Assembly (NCBI RefSeq): GCF_018614035.1
Contig: NZ_JAGGPA010000011.1
Coordinates: forward strand, 248,001-312,000
Source of the DNA: Streptomyces sp. ISL-96
Lineage (GTDB): Bacteria > Actinomycetota > Actinomycetes > Streptomycetales > Streptomycetaceae
Length of the DNA: 64,000 bases
Direction of reading: 5' to 3'
The position numbers were made by a program, and so were the translations under genes. Shown here piece by piece: positions 35,988 to 45,535 of the stretch; positions within the stretch are counted from its first letter, which is position 1; every line of letters begins with the position of its first letter. The notes beneath the pieces are model-generated. The model had not been told where the DNA came from. It was given only the letters and a program-made list of their open reading frames with translations, and searched no databases.

Positions 35988-36361
35988 GCCATGACCCCGG
36001 AGCCGCTGCGGCGGGAGGTGCGGGCCTGTGCGAGCTGGCCTGCCAGGCAGTCGACGAGTTCGGCGGCGCTGTTGGCCAGCAGCAGCATCTGCAGGTTCAG
36101 TTCGACCTGAAGGGCGGCCTCCATCCGGTACTGGAGCTCTAGGCCGGCAATCGAGCCGATGCCCAGGCTGTTCATCGGCCGGCCCGTGGTGTCCACGCTC
36201 TGCGGTGCGATACCCAGGACCCGGCCGAGCTCCTGGCGTACGTAGGTGTCGAGCATGCTGCTGCGCTCGCTGTGATCGGCCGCGGCCAGCGCGGCGCGAT
36301 CGGGCACGCTCACTTCGGCGGCGGACGGGCACGTCCGGGCGGCTTGTGGCGTCGCTGTCAT
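35984..36361 (-). CDS. Second, type I-like acyl carrier protein
   Basis: 125 residues. After a Pro/Ala-rich N-terminal tail, an ACP domain (about 35-112) carries SLGIGSIAGLELQYRMEAAL; Ser70 is the likely phosphopantetheine site, with GIGS in place of DSL. It resembles discrete or type I ACPs more than the main type II ACP of the cluster. It is coupled to both neighbours by 4-base overlaps (exporter upstream, PPTase downstream), suggesting a separate loading or tailoring role. Confidence 0.85.
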   Translation of the reverse strand: MTATPQAARTCPSAAEVSVPDRAALAAADHSERSSMLDTYVRQELGRVLGIAPQSVDTTGRPMNSLGIGSIAGLELQYRMEAALQVELNLQMLLLANSAAELVDCLAGQLAQARTSRRSGSGVMA

Positions 36362-37824
36362 GGTCTGTCCTGAGGTCGGTGACGTGAGTGAGGCGTGGCT
36401 CTGGCCGAGCGAGCGGGGTGAGCGGCTGTGTCCGCCACCCGCCGCGACCGCAGGCCGCGCAGTGCTATGGCCAGGCCGGCGAGTCCGACGGCCGTGATCA
36501 GGGCGAGTACCGGCCCGCGGCCCGCCGGGTACAGCGCGGCGCAGAGCACGGTCATGAGTGCCGCCGCCAGTTGGACGGCGCTCTGGTAGAGGCCGCCGGC
36601 CATCGCCTGCTGCGCGGCGGGAACCGATCCGGTGGCCTGCACATGGAAGGCGGTGAAGGCGAGGACGAACGCGGCGCCGACGAGCAGCAGGGTGGGCAGG
36701 ACGTCGGTGGCGTAGTGGACGGGGTCGTCGTGGCGCGGGTAGAGCGCGTAGCCGAGGGGTGCGGCGGCGGCTCCTGCGGCGATCAGGCGGGCCGGCCCGA
36801 ACCGGGTGACGATCCGCCCGGAGTGCAGTGCGGTCAGGGCCAGTGGTACGGCGGCCGGCAGGAAAGCGAGGCCGGTCTGCAGGGGGCTGAAGCCCGCCTG
36901 CTGCTGCAGGTCCAGGGTGCTCACCACAAGCAGTCCCAGATAGGAGCCGTTGAGGGCGCCGGCGCCGAGGGCGGAGCGTACCAGCGGCTCGTGGGTGAGC
37001 AGTGCCAGGTTCAGCAGGGGGTGTGCGGCGGTGAGTTCGACGCGTACGAAGACCACCGCCAGCAGCAGCGCGAGCGTGAAGGCGCCGATGGTGTGCGGGT
37101 GGTTCCAGCCGGCGGCCGGCCCGGAGGCGATCGCGTACACCAGGAGCAGCATCGCCCCGGTGAGGCTGAGGGCGCCTGCGGCGTCGTAGTGCCGCGGGGT
37201 CTTGGGGTCGGGCCTGTCGCGGGGGATCAGCCGCAGTCCGGCGGCGAAGAGGAGCAGTGCGACCGGCGTCGGGAAGGCGAAGGTCCAGCGCCAGCTCACC
37301 TCGGTGAGTGCCCCGGACAGGAGCAGTCCCAGCGAGAAGCCGCTGGCGCCGAAGAGCGAGTAGACGGAGAGGGCCCGGCTGCGCGCCGGGCCTTCGGGGA
37401 AGGTGGACGCGATGATGGCGAGCCCGGTGGGCGCGGTCAGTGCGGCGCAGAAGCCTTTCACGAAACGGGTGGCCACAAGCAGCGTCGCGCTGTCCGCGAG
37501 TGCGCTGACGAGGGACGCGGCGGCGAACACGAGCAGGGCGGTCAGATAGACCGGTCGGCGGCCCAGCAGTGCCACGACGCGGCCGCCGAAGAGGAGCAGG
37601 GCGCCGAAGCCGACGGCGAATCCGGAGACGACCCATTGCAGTTGGGCTGTGGGCAGGCCCAGGTCGTCGCCGATGGCGGGCAGTGCCACCAGGGCCACGG
37701 ACACCTCGAGGGCGTCGATGAGCATGTTTCCGGCGAGTACGAACAGCAGGCCCCACAGGGCGGGGCTCCACCGTCCGTCGGCGTCGGCCGGCGCGGTGGC
37801 CCGGGGTGTCCTCGAACGTGTCAT
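36358..37824 (-). CDS. MFS exporter (second)
   Basis: 488 residues and about 14 hydrophobic segments. TM1 contains MLIDALEVSVALVALPAI and the loop LLGRRPVYLTALLVF is motif A-like. It is DHA2-type like the exporter at 24378-25979, but clearly different in sequence. It is in the core polyketide operon, coupled to the second ACP gene by ATGA, and therefore a likely product exporter. Confidence 0.9.
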   Translation of the reverse strand: MTRSRTPRATAPADADGRWSPALWGLLFVLAGNMLIDALEVSVALVALPAIGDDLGLPTAQLQWVVSGFAVGFGALLLFGGRVVALLGRRPVYLTALLVFAAASLVSALADSATLLVATRFVKGFCAALTAPTGLAIIASTFPEGPARSRALSVYSLFGASGFSLGLLLSGALTEVSWRWTFAFPTPVALLLFAAGLRLIPRDRPDPKTPRHYDAAGALSLTGAMLLLVYAIASGPAAGWNHPHTIGAFTLALLLAVVFVRVELTAAHPLLNLALLTHEPLVRSALGAGALNGSYLGLLVVSTLDLQQQAGFSPLQTGLAFLPAAVPLALTALHSGRIVTRFGPARLIAAGAAAAPLGYALYPRHDDPVHYATDVLPTLLLVGAAFVLAFTAFHVQATGSVPAAQQAMAGGLYQSAVQLAAALMTVLCAALYPAGRGPVLALITAVGLAGLAIALRGLRSRRVADTAAHPARSARATPHSRHRPQDRP

Positions 37825-37958
37825 GGTCCCGTTCCGCCGTAGGGGTTGGGTGAGTGGCTTTGGTCAAAAGGGGTGGGCCGGCCGCGGAAGGGATCCGCGG
37901 CCGGCCCGGCCGGCGCGGCGGGGGATTTGCGCGCCGGCGGTCTGTGGGGCCGGGCGGG

Positions 37959-38720
37959 TCAGCCGAGCAGCGTGCCGCCCGTGGCGTCGACGAAGGAGCC
38001 GGTGATCCAGCGGGCTTCGTCGGTGGCGAGGAAGGCCACCACGTCGGCGATGTCCTCCGGCTCGCCGACGCGGTTGAAGGCGGACATCTGTGCCATCTGT
38101 TCCACGACTTCGGGGATGGTGAAGACGGGGTTGTCGTTGCGGGTGATGCCCGGTGCGACGGAGTTGATGGTGATGTTGCGGGGGCCGAGGTACTTCGCGA
38201 AGTGCAGGGCGAGCTGGTCGACGGCGCCCTTGGTCATCGCGTAGGCGATCTCGTCGGGGTTCGCGAAGCGGGTCAGGCCGGAGGTGATGTTGATGATGCG
38301 GCCGCCGTCGGGCATGTTCTTCAGGGCCCGCTGGATGAGGAAGAACGGCGCCTTGGCGTTGACGGCGAACAGCTCGTCGAACTTCTCCGGCGTGGTGTCC
38401 TCGGGTTTGACTCCGCCCATCACTCCGGCGTTGTTGACCAGGATGTTCAGGTCGGTGCCGCCGGTGCGCTCCCGCAGGCCGCTCTCCAGCCCGAGGAACA
38501 GTTCGTGTACGTCGCCGGGGACGCCGAGTTCGGCGCGGACGGTGAAGGCCCGGCCGCCGTCCTTCTCGATGGAGGCGACGACGTCGTCGGCCGCGTCCTT
38601 GCGCGAGGTGTAGTGGACGGCGACCAGCGCGCCCTCCTCTGCGAGGCGTACGGCGGCCGCGCGGCCCATGCCCCGGCTCGAGCCCGTGACGAGCGCGGTC
38701 TTGCCCGTGAGCCTGCCCAT
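37959..38720 (-). CDS. Nested SDR reductase (PgaM-red-like) with internal start
   Basis: 253 residues from an in-frame ATG at 38720 within the fusion gene, preceded by GTGGAGAACAGAT, i.e. GGAG seven bases upstream. It begins exactly at the SDR domain (MGRLTGKTALVTGSSRGMG) and keeps NNAGVMGG, ITSG and YAMTK. A separately translated SDR domain from a nested start is known for PgaM-type proteins and joins the full-length protein in a complex. It would still be made even if the hydroxylase part is frameshifted. Confidence 0.8.
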   Translation of the reverse strand: MGRLTGKTALVTGSSRGMGRAAAVRLAEEGALVAVHYTSRKDAADDVVASIEKDGGRAFTVRAELGVPGDVHELFLGLESGLRERTGGTDLNILVNNAGVMGGVKPEDTTPEKFDELFAVNAKAPFFLIQRALKNMPDGGRIINITSGLTRFANPDEIAYAMTKGAVDQLALHFAKYLGPRNITINSVAPGITRNDNPVFTIPEVVEQMAQMSAFNRVGEPEDIADVVAFLATDEARWITGSFVDATGGTLLG

Positions 38721-40326
38721 ATCTGTTCTCCACTTCTTCGCCGTTGCTGTGTCCGGCGACTTGGTCGCTGCCGAAGTCGCCGGGGTCTTGTGGGACCCGG
38801 CGGATACCGGATCCCCGGGGGCCTGCCGGGACGTGGCCGGGCGTGCGGGTGCCGGTGCGCCGAACCAGCGGTTCAGTGCCTGTTCGAGGTCCGCTCCCCC
38901 GGTGCCGGCCCAGGCGATGTAGCCGTCGGGGCGCACCAGGAGGGCGTCGGCGCCCGCCACGGCGCCGGGTTGCGAGGTGGCGGTCACCGTGTGCACCGGG
39001 CCGGCCCAGCGGGCGGCGGCGGTGCGCATCTCTTGCTGCCTGGTGTGGTCGCCGGCAAGCAGGAGCAGGGCGCCGCGCCCGGAGCGCAGGATCTCGGTGC
39101 TGGTGAGCGGTCCGTCCTCGGTGGTGAGCCGCCAGTGCGGCATGCGCAGGCCGAGCAGGGGGTGGTCGCCCGCTGCCATGTCGTAGCGGATGTCCAGGCC
39201 GGAGATCTTCGCGGCCAGGTGGGCCCGTACGTTCTCGCTCTGTTCGGCCAGTTCGGCGAAGACCTGGCGCACCGCGTCGACCTTTTGTGATCCGAGGAGC
39301 AGCAGCGCCTGGGTCCTGATGTTGCTCAGGACCTCCTGGCCGACAGCGTGCCGTTCGCTGTGATAGGTGTCGAGCAGGCCGTCCGGGCCTTGCCCGGTCA
39401 CCTGCGCGGCGAGCTTCCAGCCGAGGTTGGCGGCGTCCTGCAGGCCGAGGTTGAGGGCCTGGCCGCCGATCGGCATCTGCTGGTGTGCCGCGTCGCCTGC
39501 CAGAAAGAGCCGGTGGTCGCGGTAGGTGGCCGCCTGGCGGGAGGCGTCACCGAAGGAGTTCACCCACAGCGGTGTGCCGCCGCTGATGTCCTCGCCGGTG
39601 ACGCGCTTGTAGGTGTCGGCGATGTCCGCGAACTGTGGCTGCGTACCGCGTGGCCCGGCACCGAACTCGTGCACCATCACCCGGGTCACTCCGTCGGGAC
39701 GCCGGGCGGCGATGGCCAGCCCTTGGTCGAGCCGCTCGAAGCGGCGATTTTGGATGTCGATGCCCGCCACGTCGGCGCGCAGCAGTTCGCGTTGTGCGTC
39801 GGCGCCGGGGAAGTCGAAGCCTCCCAGGCGGCGCACGGCGCTGTTCTCGCCGTCGCAGCCGACGATGTACGTGGCCCGGAAGAACGCCGTTGTTCCCCCG
39901 GCCGTGCGCACTTGGGCTTCGGCGTGGTCCTCGCTCACGGTCAGGGCGGTCACTTCGTGACCGCGCCTGATGTCCGCGCCGAGGTCTTTCGCCCACTGTC
40001 CGAGCAGTTCCTCGATGCGGGTCTGCGGAACCTTCCACTGGCCCGGGTAGGGGGTGGGGAGGGTGAGGTCGAGCGGGATCCCCCCGAAGTGGCCCTTCGG
40101 GTCGTTGGGTATCTCACCGAGCGGTGCGAGCAGGCCGCGGCTGTCGAGGATCTCCATGGTGCGGGCGTGCAGGGTGGAGGCGCGCGACTCGGTGGTCGGC
40201 GCGGTGAGCTGCTCGAGGACCACCACGTCCGCGCCGGCGAGCCGCAGCTCGCCCGCGAGGAAGAGCCCGACCGGGCCCGCCCCGAACGATCACCTGGGTT
40301 TCGGTGCAGTCCCCGGCCATGGTCAT
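37959..40326 (-). CDS. PgaM-type FAD oxygenase - SDR reductase fusion, with apparent N-terminal frameshift
   Basis: The gene should start at the ATG 40326, overlapping the cyclase stop by four bases. The first residues (MTMAGDCTETQVIV) are in one frame. The rest of the FAD motif (VGLFLAGELRLAGADVVVLEQL) is in another, because about two bases are missing near 40284-40287. Downstream, 755 residues are open: PHBH-type hydroxylase (VGCDGENSAVRRLGG, LFLAGDAAHQQM), a Pro/Ala/Thr-rich linker, then an SDR. This is the architecture of PgaM/UrdM, which oxidise and reduce angucyclines at C12b/C6. Without correction the hydroxylase loses its FAD motif. Confidence 0.88.
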
Positions 40327-41270
40327 GCCGCCTTGCGCTCGGCGTAGTCCTTGGCGTGGCCCAGGGTGGCGCGGCTGTTGGTGCTCAGCGCGCTCTGGAC
40401 GTAGTTCCTGGCGTCGTCGACGCTCGCGTCCGCACCGAGGATCCTGGTGATGTTCTCGGTGTTGATGGTCACGGTGTGCTGGGACGAGGCGGCTACGCCC
40501 TGGTCGTTGGGGGCGAACGTCCAGTAGCCGGTGTGCAGGGTCATCAGCGCCGGCAGTGTCACCTGCTTGTAGGCGATCTTGTCGTGCGGGAAGGTCACCC
40601 GGTACGACTTGGTGGTGTGCACCGAGCCGTCCTTGGCGCGGGTGTCCATCTCGAGTTCCTGCAGGCCCGGGGACGGCTCCGTGAAGCGGACGGTGGCGAC
40701 GTGCGGCAGCCGCTGGGGCCACTGGTCCGCCTCGTTGATGAAGTCGAAGACGTCCTTGGCGGAGCCGTTGATCTGGACGGTGTCCTCGAAGGAGAACGTC
40801 AGGTCCTCGGCCGCGTGGGCCGCCTCGACGTTGTTCTTCAGCGCGGCGAGCTCCGAGCGTGAGTTGCGGTCGACGGCCTCGTCGATCCACGCGAGGCTCT
40901 GGGGGTCGTCGTCGATGGCCCGGTAGTCGTGCAGGAGCCGGATGCGGGACTCGCTCGCGGAGAGGGCCTCGATGATCCAGGTGCCGCCCATCGAGGCGAT
41001 CGGGGGCGCGGAGATCTCCTGGCGGAAGGTGATCCGCAAGCGCTCCGGGTCCAGGGTTCGGCGCGACGTCCAGTTCTTGGCCTCGCCGTTGGCGGTGGCC
41101 CAGATGCGGATGCGCTCCTCGCCCTCGCCCTGCTCCACGTGGTCGACGTGGATGGTCGGCGGGAAGATCCGGGGCCAGTTGTGCACCTCGGCGATCAGCC
41201 GGTAGACGGCGGCGGCCGGGGCCGAGACCGTGATCTCGTGCTCCACCTCGCGCAGGGCGGGCTGCGACAT
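40323..41270 (-). CDS. Didomain polyketide aromatase/cyclase
   Basis: 315 residues. I chose the ATG at 41270 (MSQPALREV), because GAGGAG is at proper distance; the ATG at 41276 is too close. Two SRPBCC/START domains: HEITVSAPAAAVYRLIAEVHNWPRIFPPT (N) and EDTVQINGSAKDVFDFINEADQWPQRLPH (C). Such didomain ARO/CYCs work on C9-reduced chains, matching the ketoreductase gene next to it, and form the first aromatic ring. Confidence 0.95.
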   Translation of the reverse strand: MSQPALREVEHEITVSAPAAAVYRLIAEVHNWPRIFPPTIHVDHVEQGEGEERIRIWATANGEAKNWTSRRTLDPERLRITFRQEISAPPIASMGGTWIIEALSASESRIRLLHDYRAIDDDPQSLAWIDEAVDRNSRSELAALKNNVEAAHAAEDLTFSFEDTVQINGSAKDVFDFINEADQWPQRLPHVATVRFTEPSPGLQELEMDTRAKDGSVHTTKSYRVTFPHDKIAYKQVTLPALMTLHTGYWTFAPNDQGVAASSQHTVTINTENITRILGADASVDDARNYVQSALSTNSRATLGHAKDYAERKAA

Positions 41271-41334
41271 ACTCATGCTCCTCGGTTCGGGATTCGGATA
41301 CGCGTCGGGCGGTCGGCCCGATCGGGCGGTCGGC

Positions 41335-42120
41335 TCAGAAGTTGCCGAGGCCGCCACAGACGTTGAGCGCCTGCGAGGTGATGGAGGCGGCGGTGTCGGA
41401 GGCCAGATAGCCCACCAGGCCCGCGACTTCCTCGGGCGTCGAGTAGCGGCCCAGCGGGATCTTCGACTGGAACTTCTCCAGGATGGCCTCCTCGGTGGCG
41501 TCGTACGCGGCCGCGTAGCCCTGACGGACGCGCTGTGCCATGGGCGTCTCGACGTAGCCGGGGCAGACCGCGTTCACGGTGATGCCGGTCGGGGCCAGTT
41601 CGTTGCCGAGGGCCTTGGTGAAGCCGACGACGCCGTGCTTGGAGGCCGAGTAGGGGGCGCCGAGCACGACGCCCTGCTTTCCCGCGGTGGAGGCGATGTT
41701 GATGATGCGGCCGCGGTCCTTGTCGCGCATGCCGCCGGTGGTGAGCACCTCGCGGGTCAGGCGGAAAACGCTGTTGAGGTTGGTGTCGATGACGTCGTTC
41801 CACAGTTCGTCGTCGATGTCCGCGGTGACGCCGCCACCGCTGCGGCCGGCGTTGTTGACCAGCACGTCCACGGTGGCGAAACGGTCGACGGCGGCAGTTA
41901 CGAAGGAACGGGCGTCAGCGGTGGAGCGGACGTCCAGGGTGGTGCCGTCGACGTCCAGGCCCTCGCTCTGCAGCTGCTTGACGGTCTCGGCGACGTTGTC
42001 GGCGTTGCGCGCGCCGATGAACACCCGGTGGTGGTGGGTGGCCAGGAGGCGGGCGACGGCGAGCCCGATTCCACTGGTGGCGCCGGTGACGAGGGCGACC
42101 CGCTTGTCCTGCTGCGACAT
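41335..42120 (-). CDS. Type II polyketide C9 ketoreductase (ActIII family)
   Basis: 261 residues. TGATSGIG cofactor motif, NNAGRSGGG, IASTAGK Ser, YSASKHG, and the ActIII-like tail TAQALNVCGG-type (ITSQALNVCGGLGNF). It reduces the C9 keto group of the poly-beta-ketone with NADPH, as in actinorhodin and angucycline pathways. Gene order KS-CLF-ACP-KR-ARO is the usual one for angucyclines. Confidence 0.96.
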   Translation of the reverse strand: MSQQDKRVALVTGATSGIGLAVARLLATHHHRVFIGARNADNVAETVKQLQSEGLDVDGTTLDVRSTADARSFVTAAVDRFATVDVLVNNAGRSGGGVTADIDDELWNDVIDTNLNSVFRLTREVLTTGGMRDKDRGRIINIASTAGKQGVVLGAPYSASKHGVVGFTKALGNELAPTGITVNAVCPGYVETPMAQRVRQGYAAAYDATEEAILEKFQSKIPLGRYSTPEEVAGLVGYLASDTAASITSQALNVCGGLGNF

Positions 42121-42230
42121 GGCTTTTTTCTCCAAAGGAAAGGGGGGCTCGATGGCTTGGGCACCCGCCGCGCCGGGCTGCGGCGCGGCGGTGCCACAAA
42201 AAAAGGGGGGCACAGGGGCCCGGCCGGGCG

Positions 42231-42503
42231 CTACGCGGCGGACGCGAGCTCCCCGAGGTAGGCGTTGATCGCCACTACGAGGGTTCTGGGGGTGCGGTTG
42301 TCGGTGAATATCTCGTCGTCGAGGGAGATGCCGTACTCCCGCTCGATGAGGCCGCCGGTCTCCAGGAGCGCGAGGGACTCGTAGCCCAGCTCCTCGAAGT
42401 CGGCGTCGAGGATGTCGCCGTCGAGGTCGACGCCCTCCTCGGCGCCGGCGCCCTCCAGCAGAATGCGCTTGAGGTCCTCGATGGTGAATTCCTGCTTCGA
42501 CAT
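42231..42503 (-). CDS. Type II polyketide acyl carrier protein
   Basis: 90 residues, standard length. The phosphopantetheine site is Ser in LGYESLALLETG, with typical flanking helices (FTIEDLKRILLEGAG; TPRTLVVAINAYLGELASAA). It carries malonyl and growing polyketide chains for the minimal PKS encoded directly upstream. The two genes upstream, KS and CLF, overlap each other. Confidence 0.97.
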   Translation of the reverse strand: MSKQEFTIEDLKRILLEGAGAEEGVDLDGDILDADFEELGYESLALLETGGLIEREYGISLDDEIFTDNRTPRTLVVAINAYLGELASAA

Positions 42504-42648
42504 GGGGGTCCCTTCATACGTTGCCGCACCTGGTGCACGGGCTCGGGGTCGGGTAGAGCACCCACCGCCTCCGTGGGGGAAGGAGAGCGGGGGCGGTGAA
42601 GCACCCGCCGCCTCCGTGGGGGGAGGGCGGCGGGTACTGGCTGGGGGG

Positions 42649-43866
42649 CTAGTCGACGGCGCGGATGACCACGGCGGAGTTGAAGCCGCCGTAGCCCCGG
42701 GCGAGGACCAGCGTGGTACGCACCGAGGCGGTGCGCGGCTGGCCGGTCACCAGGTCGATGTCGTAGTCGGGCGAGAGCACCACGTTGGTGGTCGGCGGAA
42801 TCAGGCCTTCGCGGATCGCCAGGACCGCGGAGACGACATCGACCGGAGCCGCGCCGGAGTAGAGGCGGCCGATCATCGTCTTGGGCGCGGTGACGGGGAC
42901 CTTGGCGGGGCCGAACACCGCGGTGATGGCGTCGGCTTCCTCGCGGTCGAGCCGCGGGGTGCCGGCCGCGTCGGCGAAGACCACGTCGACCTGGCCCGCC
43001 TCGACGCCGGCGTCGGCGAGGGCCACCTCGATGGCGCGGCGCAGCCCCGGCTCACGGCCGCTGCCGGGCTTCGGGTCGAAGGTCGCCCCGTAGCCGGCGA
43101 CCTCGCCGTAGACGTTTTCGGCGTCGCGCTCCAGGGCCGTCTGCTGGTTCTCGAGGATGAGCAACGCGCCGCCCTCGCCCGGCACATAGCCGTCGGCCGC
43201 CGCGTCGAAGGGCAGATAGGCGCGCTCCGGCTGGTCGCTGGTGGACAGCCGGCCGCCGGCGATCTGCGCGACCCAGCCCCACGGGCAGATCGACGCGTCG
43301 AAGCCGCCGGAGAAGATCAGTTTGCTGCCCTTGCGGATCTGGCGGCGCGCCTGGGCGATGGCGTCGAGACCGCCCGCGTGGTCACTGACGACGACTCCGC
43401 TGGGACCGCGCATGCCGTTGCGGATGGAGATCTGGCCGCTGTTGACGGCGTAGAACCAGGCGAAGGACTGGTAGGCGCTGACGTACCGGCTGCCCTGGCT
43501 CCACAGCTTCTGCAGTTCGTTCTGGCCGAATTCGAAGCCGCCTGACGTCGATGCGGTGACGACGCCCATGTCGAACTCGGGAATGTCGCCCGGTTTGACG
43601 CCCGCGTCCTCGAAGGCGCAGTCCGCGGCGACCAGGGCGAGCCGGGTCATCCGGTCGGTCTGCGGGATCAGCCTGCTGGGCAGGTGGTCCGCCGCCTCGA
43701 AGCCCCGTATCTCACCGGCCAGTTGCGAGGGGTAGGACGAGGCGTCGAAGCGGGTGATCTTGTCGATGGCGTTCTTGCCGACCCGGGTCGCGGCCCAGAA
43801 GTCGTCCACGCCGAGCCCGTTGGGGGTGGCGACGCCGATACCGGTGATGATTGTCTTGGTGTTCAC
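42649..43866 (-). CDS. Ketosynthase beta / chain length factor, with His at the usual Gln site
   Basis: 405 residues from a GTG at 43866 overlapping the KS-alpha stop (GTGA). It lacks the catalytic Cys. At that position CLFs usually have Gln (EQAGGLDA or DQAGGLDA); this protein has His163 in SDHAGGLDA. Otherwise normal: [18 protein letters not shown] and [13 protein letters not shown]. It pairs with KS-alpha to set chain length; a decaketide is expected for an angucycline, but the CLF residues controlling cavity depth were not modelled. Confidence 0.95.
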   Translation of the reverse strand: MNTKTIITGIGVATPNGLGVDDFWAATRVGKNAIDKITRFDASSYPSQLAGEIRGFEAADHLPSRLIPQTDRMTRLALVAADCAFEDAGVKPGDIPEFDMGVVTASTSGGFEFGQNELQKLWSQGSRYVSAYQSFAWFYAVNSGQISIRNGMRGPSGVVVSDHAGGLDAIAQARRQIRKGSKLIFSGGFDASICPWGWVAQIAGGRLSTSDQPERAYLPFDAAADGYVPGEGGALLILENQQTALERDAENVYGEVAGYGATFDPKPGSGREPGLRRAIEVALADAGVEAGQVDVVFADAAGTPRLDREEADAITAVFGPAKVPVTAPKTMIGRLYSGAAPVDVVSAVLAIREGLIPPTTNVVLSPDYDIDLVTGQPRTASVRTTLVLARGYGGFNSAVVIRAVD

Positions 43867-45131
43867 GCCGGGCTCCTGTCGGGACGGGCCAGCACCATCG
43901 CGCTCTGGAAACCGCCGAAGCCGCTGCCGACCGTCAGGACCGCGTCGGTGCGGTGATCGCGCGCGGTGAGCGGGACGTAGTCGAGGTCGCACTCCGGGTC
44001 GGGGGTGTGCAGGTTCGCGGTGGGCGGCACCACGTGGTTCTCCATCGCCAGTACGGACGCGGCGATCTCGATCGAGCCGATCGCGCCGAGTGAGTGACCC
44101 ACCATCGACTTGATGGAGCTCACCGGTGTGCGGTACGCGTGCTCGCCGAGGCTCAGCTTGAACGCGGCGGTCTCGTGCCGGTCGTTCTGCTTGGTGCCGG
44201 AGCCGTGGGCGTTGATGTAGTCGATCTGGTCCGGGTTCATGCGCGCCTCGGCGAGGGCCACGTCGATGGCCTCCGACATCTCCCGGCCGTCGGGACGCAG
44301 GCCCGTCATGTGGAAGGCGTTGCAGCGCGAGGCATAGCCGGCGATCTCGGCGTAGATGTGCGCTCCGCGCTTCTTGGCGCTTTCGAGTTCTTCGAGGACG
44401 AAGACGGCGCTGCCCTCGCCGAGGACGAAGCCGTTGCGGGTGCTGTCGAAGGGCCGCGAGGCGTGCTCGGGGTCGTCGTTGCGGGGCGTGGTGGCCTTGA
44501 TCGCGTCGAAGCACGCCATCGTGATCGGTGAGATCGGGGCGTCCGTCGCGCCGGTGATCATGACGTCGGCGGTGCCCTCACGGATCAGCTCGACGGCGTG
44601 GCCGACCGAGTCGAGACCGGAGGTACAGCCGGTGGAGACCACGGTGGCCGGGCCCTCGGCGCCCACGGCCCAGGCCACTTCGGCGGCGAACGAGCTCGGC
44701 ACGAAGTGGTTGTACAGGTGCTGCGGCGCATAGGTGTGGTCGACCAGGTCGAGCCGGCCGTCGTTGCTGACCACGCGGTACTCGTCGTCGAGCCCGGTGG
44801 TCGCGCCGACCGCGCTGCCGATGGTGACACCGGTGCGGTGCGGGTCGAACCCGGCGAGGTCGATCCCGGAGTCGGCGAGCGCCTCCCGTGCGGTGACCAC
44901 GCCGAACTGGGCGGCGCGGTCCATGCGGCGGATGTCCTGCGGAGTCAGCCCGTGTGCGGCGGGGTCGAAGTCGGCCTCGGCCGCGACCCTGGAGCGGAAG
45001 GAGGAGGGGTCGAAGAAAGTGATCCCGCGGGTCGCTGTGCGTCCCTCGCTCAGCAGACTCCAGAAGTTCTTGGCGCCGATACCGCCCGGCGCGAGCACTC
45101 CCAGCCCTGTGATGACTACCCGGCGGCCCAT
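43863..45131 (-). CDS. Type II polyketide ketosynthase alpha
   Basis: 422 residues. Active-site Cys169 in [12 protein letters not shown], catalytic His in [12 protein letters not shown] and [10 protein letters not shown], and [14 protein letters not shown]. With the CLF it condenses malonyl-ACP units into the poly-beta-ketone chain. It overlaps the CLF gene by four bases, giving the 1:1 synthesis needed for the heterodimer. Confidence 0.98.
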   Translation of the reverse strand: MGRRVVITGLGVLAPGGIGAKNFWSLLSEGRTATRGITFFDPSSFRSRVAAEADFDPAAHGLTPQDIRRMDRAAQFGVVTAREALADSGIDLAGFDPHRTGVTIGSAVGATTGLDDEYRVVSNDGRLDLVDHTYAPQHLYNHFVPSSFAAEVAWAVGAEGPATVVSTGCTSGLDSVGHAVELIREGTADVMITGATDAPISPITMACFDAIKATTPRNDDPEHASRPFDSTRNGFVLGEGSAVFVLEELESAKKRGAHIYAEIAGYASRCNAFHMTGLRPDGREMSEAIDVALAEARMNPDQIDYINAHGSGTKQNDRHETAAFKLSLGEHAYRTPVSSIKSMVGHSLGAIGSIEIAASVLAMENHVVPPTANLHTPDPECDLDYVPLTARDHRTDAVLTVGSGFGGFQSAMVLARPDRSPA

Positions 45132-45168
45132 CAGTGGTGGCCTCCTGTCGTGTTGGCGTCGAACGGCA

Positions 45169-45498
45169 TCACTGAGCGGCCGTCCAGTTGTAGAAGCGGG
45201 TGGCCATGGCATCGGCCGGGGACCGCCAGGTCGCCGGGTCGTAGGCCTCGATGTACGGCTTGAGGTCCTGGCTGATCCGGACGAACCGCGGGTCGGTCTT
45301 GGCGTCCTCGATCAGCTCGCCGCCGTTGTCGCCGTCGAAGTCCTGCAGGTGGAAGTACAGGCCCTGGTACGAGAACAGCTGGCGGCGCCGGGTACCCATG
45401 CGGTGCGGCATCTCGCTCTGGTCGAACTCGCCGAAGAGCTTGGCGACCTCGACACTGGACTGCACGTCCATCCGGGCCACGATCAGGGTGCTGTGCAT
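45169..45498 (-). CDS. TcmI-type polyketide cyclase
   Basis: 109 residues, ferredoxin-like fold of the polyketide synthesis cyclase family (TcmI, JadI, UrdF/LanF). The sequence [35 protein letters not shown] with [18 protein letters not shown] is typical. In angucycline pathways this position before the KS gene holds the fourth-ring cyclase that creates the benz[a]anthracene shape. Confidence 0.95.
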   Translation of the reverse strand: MHSTLIVARMDVQSSVEVAKLFGEFDQSEMPHRMGTRRRQLFSYQGLYFHLQDFDGDNGGELIEDAKTDPRFVRISQDLKPYIEAYDPATWRSPADAMATRFYNWTAAQ

Positions 45499-45535
45499 GT
45501 CTTCTCTCTTCCGTGGGTGGGCGGCTGTTCGTGGT

